From contig NZ_VDZH01000004.1 in NCBI RefSeq assembly GCF_007673235.1, forward strand, positions 248,001-312,000: a stretch of DNA of 64,000 bases. The letters are read 5' to 3'. This document shows positions 62,297-64,000 of this stretch, one piece after another; the stretch's first letter is position 1; each line of letters opens with the position of its first letter. This DNA comes from Curtobacterium pusillum. Lineage in GTDB: Bacteria > Actinomycetota > Actinomycetes > Actinomycetales > Microbacteriaceae. Position numbers and translations under genes: made by a program. Below the pieces are notes generated by a model. That model had not been told where the DNA came from. It saw nothing but the letters and a program-made list of their open reading frames with translations, and ran no database searches.

Positions 62297-63783
62297 CGGG
62301 TCCCTCCAGTGGTCGAAGCGGCGAGTTCACGCTCGTCCGAGCGATCCGTGGTGACGGCGTTCGCGAACCCCACGACCTCGGCCGGCTGCGCAGCGGTCCG
62401 GTGCTGCCCGGTGTGCTCCGTCTTCTCCCACCCGTTCTGCCCCTTGGCGTGCCGGACGACGGCACGGACGGCAGCCGCGGCGAGGAACACCTGGTAGGGC
62501 ACGAGGCCGAGCACGAGCTTCACGTAGTCGCGCACGCGCACTCGTTCGCCGTAGATACGGCCGAACTCGTTGAGCCCCACGACCTCGACCGCGAGCAGCA
62601 TCAGCGTCGGAGCGAGCGGCACGAAGGAGACGAGGGCGATCGCCGTCGGCACCTTGACGAACAGGATCATCACGACGCTCAGCGGGATGAGGAGCCCGGT
62701 CGCCGCCTGGATGAACGGCATCGTCAGCATGTACCGGGCGAAGAAGCGCTGTCGGAAGGACGGCAGCTTGCGCCACTCCCCCTTGCCGAGCACCTGCAGG
62801 AAGCCCTGGTTCCACCGGGTCCGCTGCTTGAGCAGGGAGGCGAAGGTGGGCGGGGTCTCCTCGCGGGTGACAGCCTCGGGACTGTACGCGACCACGACCT
62901 TGGCGCCGTCGGCGGAGAGCCGGACGCCGAGCTCGCAGTCCTCGGCGAGGCAGTGCGCGTCCCACCCGTTCGACCACTCCAGGCGGGAACGGGTGACGAA
63001 GACGGTGTTGCCGCCGAGCGGGATGAACTTGGAGCCGGCGTGGAAGTGCAGGCGCGAGCGGAACCAGAAGTAGTACTCGAGCACGTTCCGGAGCGACCAC
63101 CAGCTCGACTTGAAGTTCATGAGCTGCACGCCGCCCTGCACGACGTCGGCGTCGGTCTCCTGGAAGCGCGAGTCCACCAGGGACAGCAGGCGCGGGTAGA
63201 CCTCGTCCTCGGCGTCGAACACCCCGACGATGTCGCCCGTGGCGTACTGCAGCGCCAGGTTCATCGCCTTCGGTTTGTTCTTCGGCGCGGTGTCGTCCAC
63301 CACGACGCGGATCAGCGAAGGGTGGCGGGCCGCGGCGGCGCGCACGACGGCGTCCGTCTCGGGGTCGTCCTCGCCGACGATCGCGATGATCTCGAAGTTC
63401 GGGTGGTCCTGCTTCGCGAGCATGTCGAGCGTCTCGCCCATCACGTCCTGCTCGTGACGTCCGGGCACCAGCAGGGTGAACCGGTGGGCGGCCGGCAGCG
63501 GGGTCTGGCTGAAGCTCGTCGACTTCAGCGCGTCCCGCGACCGCCAGGCGTGCAGCATCCACCAGAGGGTGGTGAGCGCGATGATCGTGAGCAGCACGGA
63601 CACGGCGATGAGGGTCGAGTACCCGATCCACTCGCCCAGCGACCAGGCGCCCTGCGAGACCTGACCCGAGCCTCCCGTCGGCACGTCGGTCGTGCCCCGG
63701 TTCGGGACGCCCGACGGAGCGGTCCCCTCGTTGGGCTGGAGCAGCGGCCCGGCGGCCGTCAGCAGCGTGGCGGAGATGGTCAT
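62293..63783 (-). CDS. Processive family 2 glycosyltransferase, membrane
   Basis: A 496-residue GT2 enzyme. One N-terminal helix (about residues 51-76), then the cytosolic catalytic domain with LLVPGRHEQDVMGETLDML, VGEDDPETD, VGVFDAEDEVYP (DxD-like), LAEDCELGVRL (TED-like) and KQRTRWNQGF. The Q-x-x-R-W motif marks processive enzymes such as cellulose and hyaluronan synthases. Three to four C-terminal helices follow. It overlaps genes on both sides by 4 bp. The polymer is unknown. Confidence 0.92.
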   Translation of the reverse strand: MTISATLLTAAGPLLQPNEGTAPSGVPNRGTTDVPTGGSGQVSQGAWSLGEWIGYSTLIAVSVLLTIIALTTLWWMLHAWRSRDALKSTSFSQTPLPAAHRFTLLVPGRHEQDVMGETLDMLAKQDHPNFEIIAIVGEDDPETDAVVRAAAARHPSLIRVVVDDTAPKNKPKAMNLALQYATGDIVGVFDAEDEVYPRLLSLVDSRFQETDADVVQGGVQLMNFKSSWWSLRNVLEYYFWFRSRLHFHAGSKFIPLGGNTVFVTRSRLEWSNGWDAHCLAEDCELGVRLSADGAKVVVAYSPEAVTREETPPTFASLLKQRTRWNQGFLQVLGKGEWRKLPSFRQRFFARYMLTMPFIQAATGLLIPLSVVMILFVKVPTAIALVSFVPLAPTLMLLAVEVVGLNEFGRIYGERVRVRDYVKLVLGLVPYQVFLAAAAVRAVVRHAKGQNGWEKTEHTGQHRTAAQPAEVVGFANAVTTDRSDERELAASTTGGTR

Positions 63784-64000
63784 TCGGCGAGCTCCTTCGC
63801 GTGAGCGTCGGTGGAACGGAAGACGAGGGCCTTGTACGCGGCGAACCGGAACGCGGTGCCGAGCACGAGACCCACCCCGTTGCCGGCGACGTTGTCGGCG
63901 AGGGTGGAGATGAAACCGAGGACGTAGTGCGAGACGAACAGGCAGGCGGCGGCGATGCCGAGGCCGATGAGGTTCGTGGCCGCGAAGAGGAGCCCCTCGC
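63780..64000 (-). CDS. GtrA-like membrane protein, 5' end outside window
   Basis: The minus-strand frame is open from base 64000 to the stop at 63780 (73 codons). The visible part has two membrane helices: LLFAATNLIGLGIAAACLFV and a second around LADNVAGNGVGLVLGTAFRF. It ends in AAYKALVFRSTDAHAKELAE. The NxVGxxLG...R(F/Y)...(K/Y)xLVFR pattern is the end of GtrA-family proteins, which help move polyprenyl-linked sugars across the membrane. Its stop overlaps the GT2 ATG by 4 bp. Confidence 0.8.
   Translation of the reverse strand, partial: EGLLFAATNLIGLGIAAACLFVSHYVLGFISTLADNVAGNGVGLVLGTAFRFAAYKALVFRSTDAHAKELAE

Overview
This window is high-GC DNA, densely coding on both strands, from an actinobacterium. 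The best guess is Microbacteriaceae, close to Curtobacterium. That is inferred from gene content (a mycothiol-type nitroreductase, the TreY/TreZ/GlgX cluster, DUF4397 next to a class F sortase, a GH8 enzyme, oligoribonuclease) and from the frequent -10 boxes that sit directly in front of start codons. No rRNA, transposase, integrase or CRISPR array is visible.

Layout. 1-2024: the end of a PaiB-like flavoprotein, then an amidohydrolase. 2026-21289: a block I recognise from other actinobacteria (M. tuberculosis Rv2464c to Rv2478c: nei, rpiB, nitroreductase, pepN, glbO, thioesterase, ettA, second SSB). It is interrupted by added genes: a cupin regulator, an acetyltransferase and a four-gene toxin/immunity cassette (3540-7717), a chitinase with neighbours (13000-16658), and a secreted protein (19905-20627). 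21408-26798: MsrA, small proteins, tRNA-Arg, a P-loop kinase and a large glycosyltransferase. 26957-30065: a coupled neuA-neuB-glycosyltransferase operon for a sialic-acid-like surface sugar. 30009-34876: a thioredoxin-like protein, a MarR/MFS efflux pair, orn behind a striking array of palindromes, tRNA-His, an acetyltransferase and a metallopeptidase. 35080-39241: two flavin-dependent monooxygenases divergent from a metabolite symporter, probably for uptake and oxidation of an organic sulfur or nitrogen compound. 39326-45316: small proteins, two alpha/beta hydrolases and a large LuxR/ATPase regulator. 45342-49060: a TPP-riboswitch operon encoding a YkoE-YkoD-YkoC thiamine-precursor transporter plus a P-loop kinase. 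49229-56110: a GerW/YtfJ-like protein, then glgX-treY-treZ, which turn glycogen into trehalose. 56357-64000: a cell-surface glycan region with polyprenol-phosphate mannose synthase, class F sortase, GH8, a DUF4397 protein, GT39, a processive GT2 and a GtrA-like protein.

Three features stand out. First, the toxin/immunity cassette: a small helical partner, a toxin with an N-terminal export-type region and a compact C-terminal tip, and two tandem immunity candidates, all translationally coupled. Second, at least three unrelated families of short palindromic repeats are scattered through the window. They lie mostly between convergent genes, but one is amplified into an array of six about 60-bp units with a period of about 81 bp upstream of orn, and copies are read through in frame in the ABC ATPase linker and in the sortase N-terminus. 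Third, many genes have a TANNNT box 6-7 nt upstream of the start codon, which predicts leaderless mRNAs. In the sharpest case two such promoters face each other and the two start codons overlap.

Everything here was read by eye. Family names are from memory and no database search was run.
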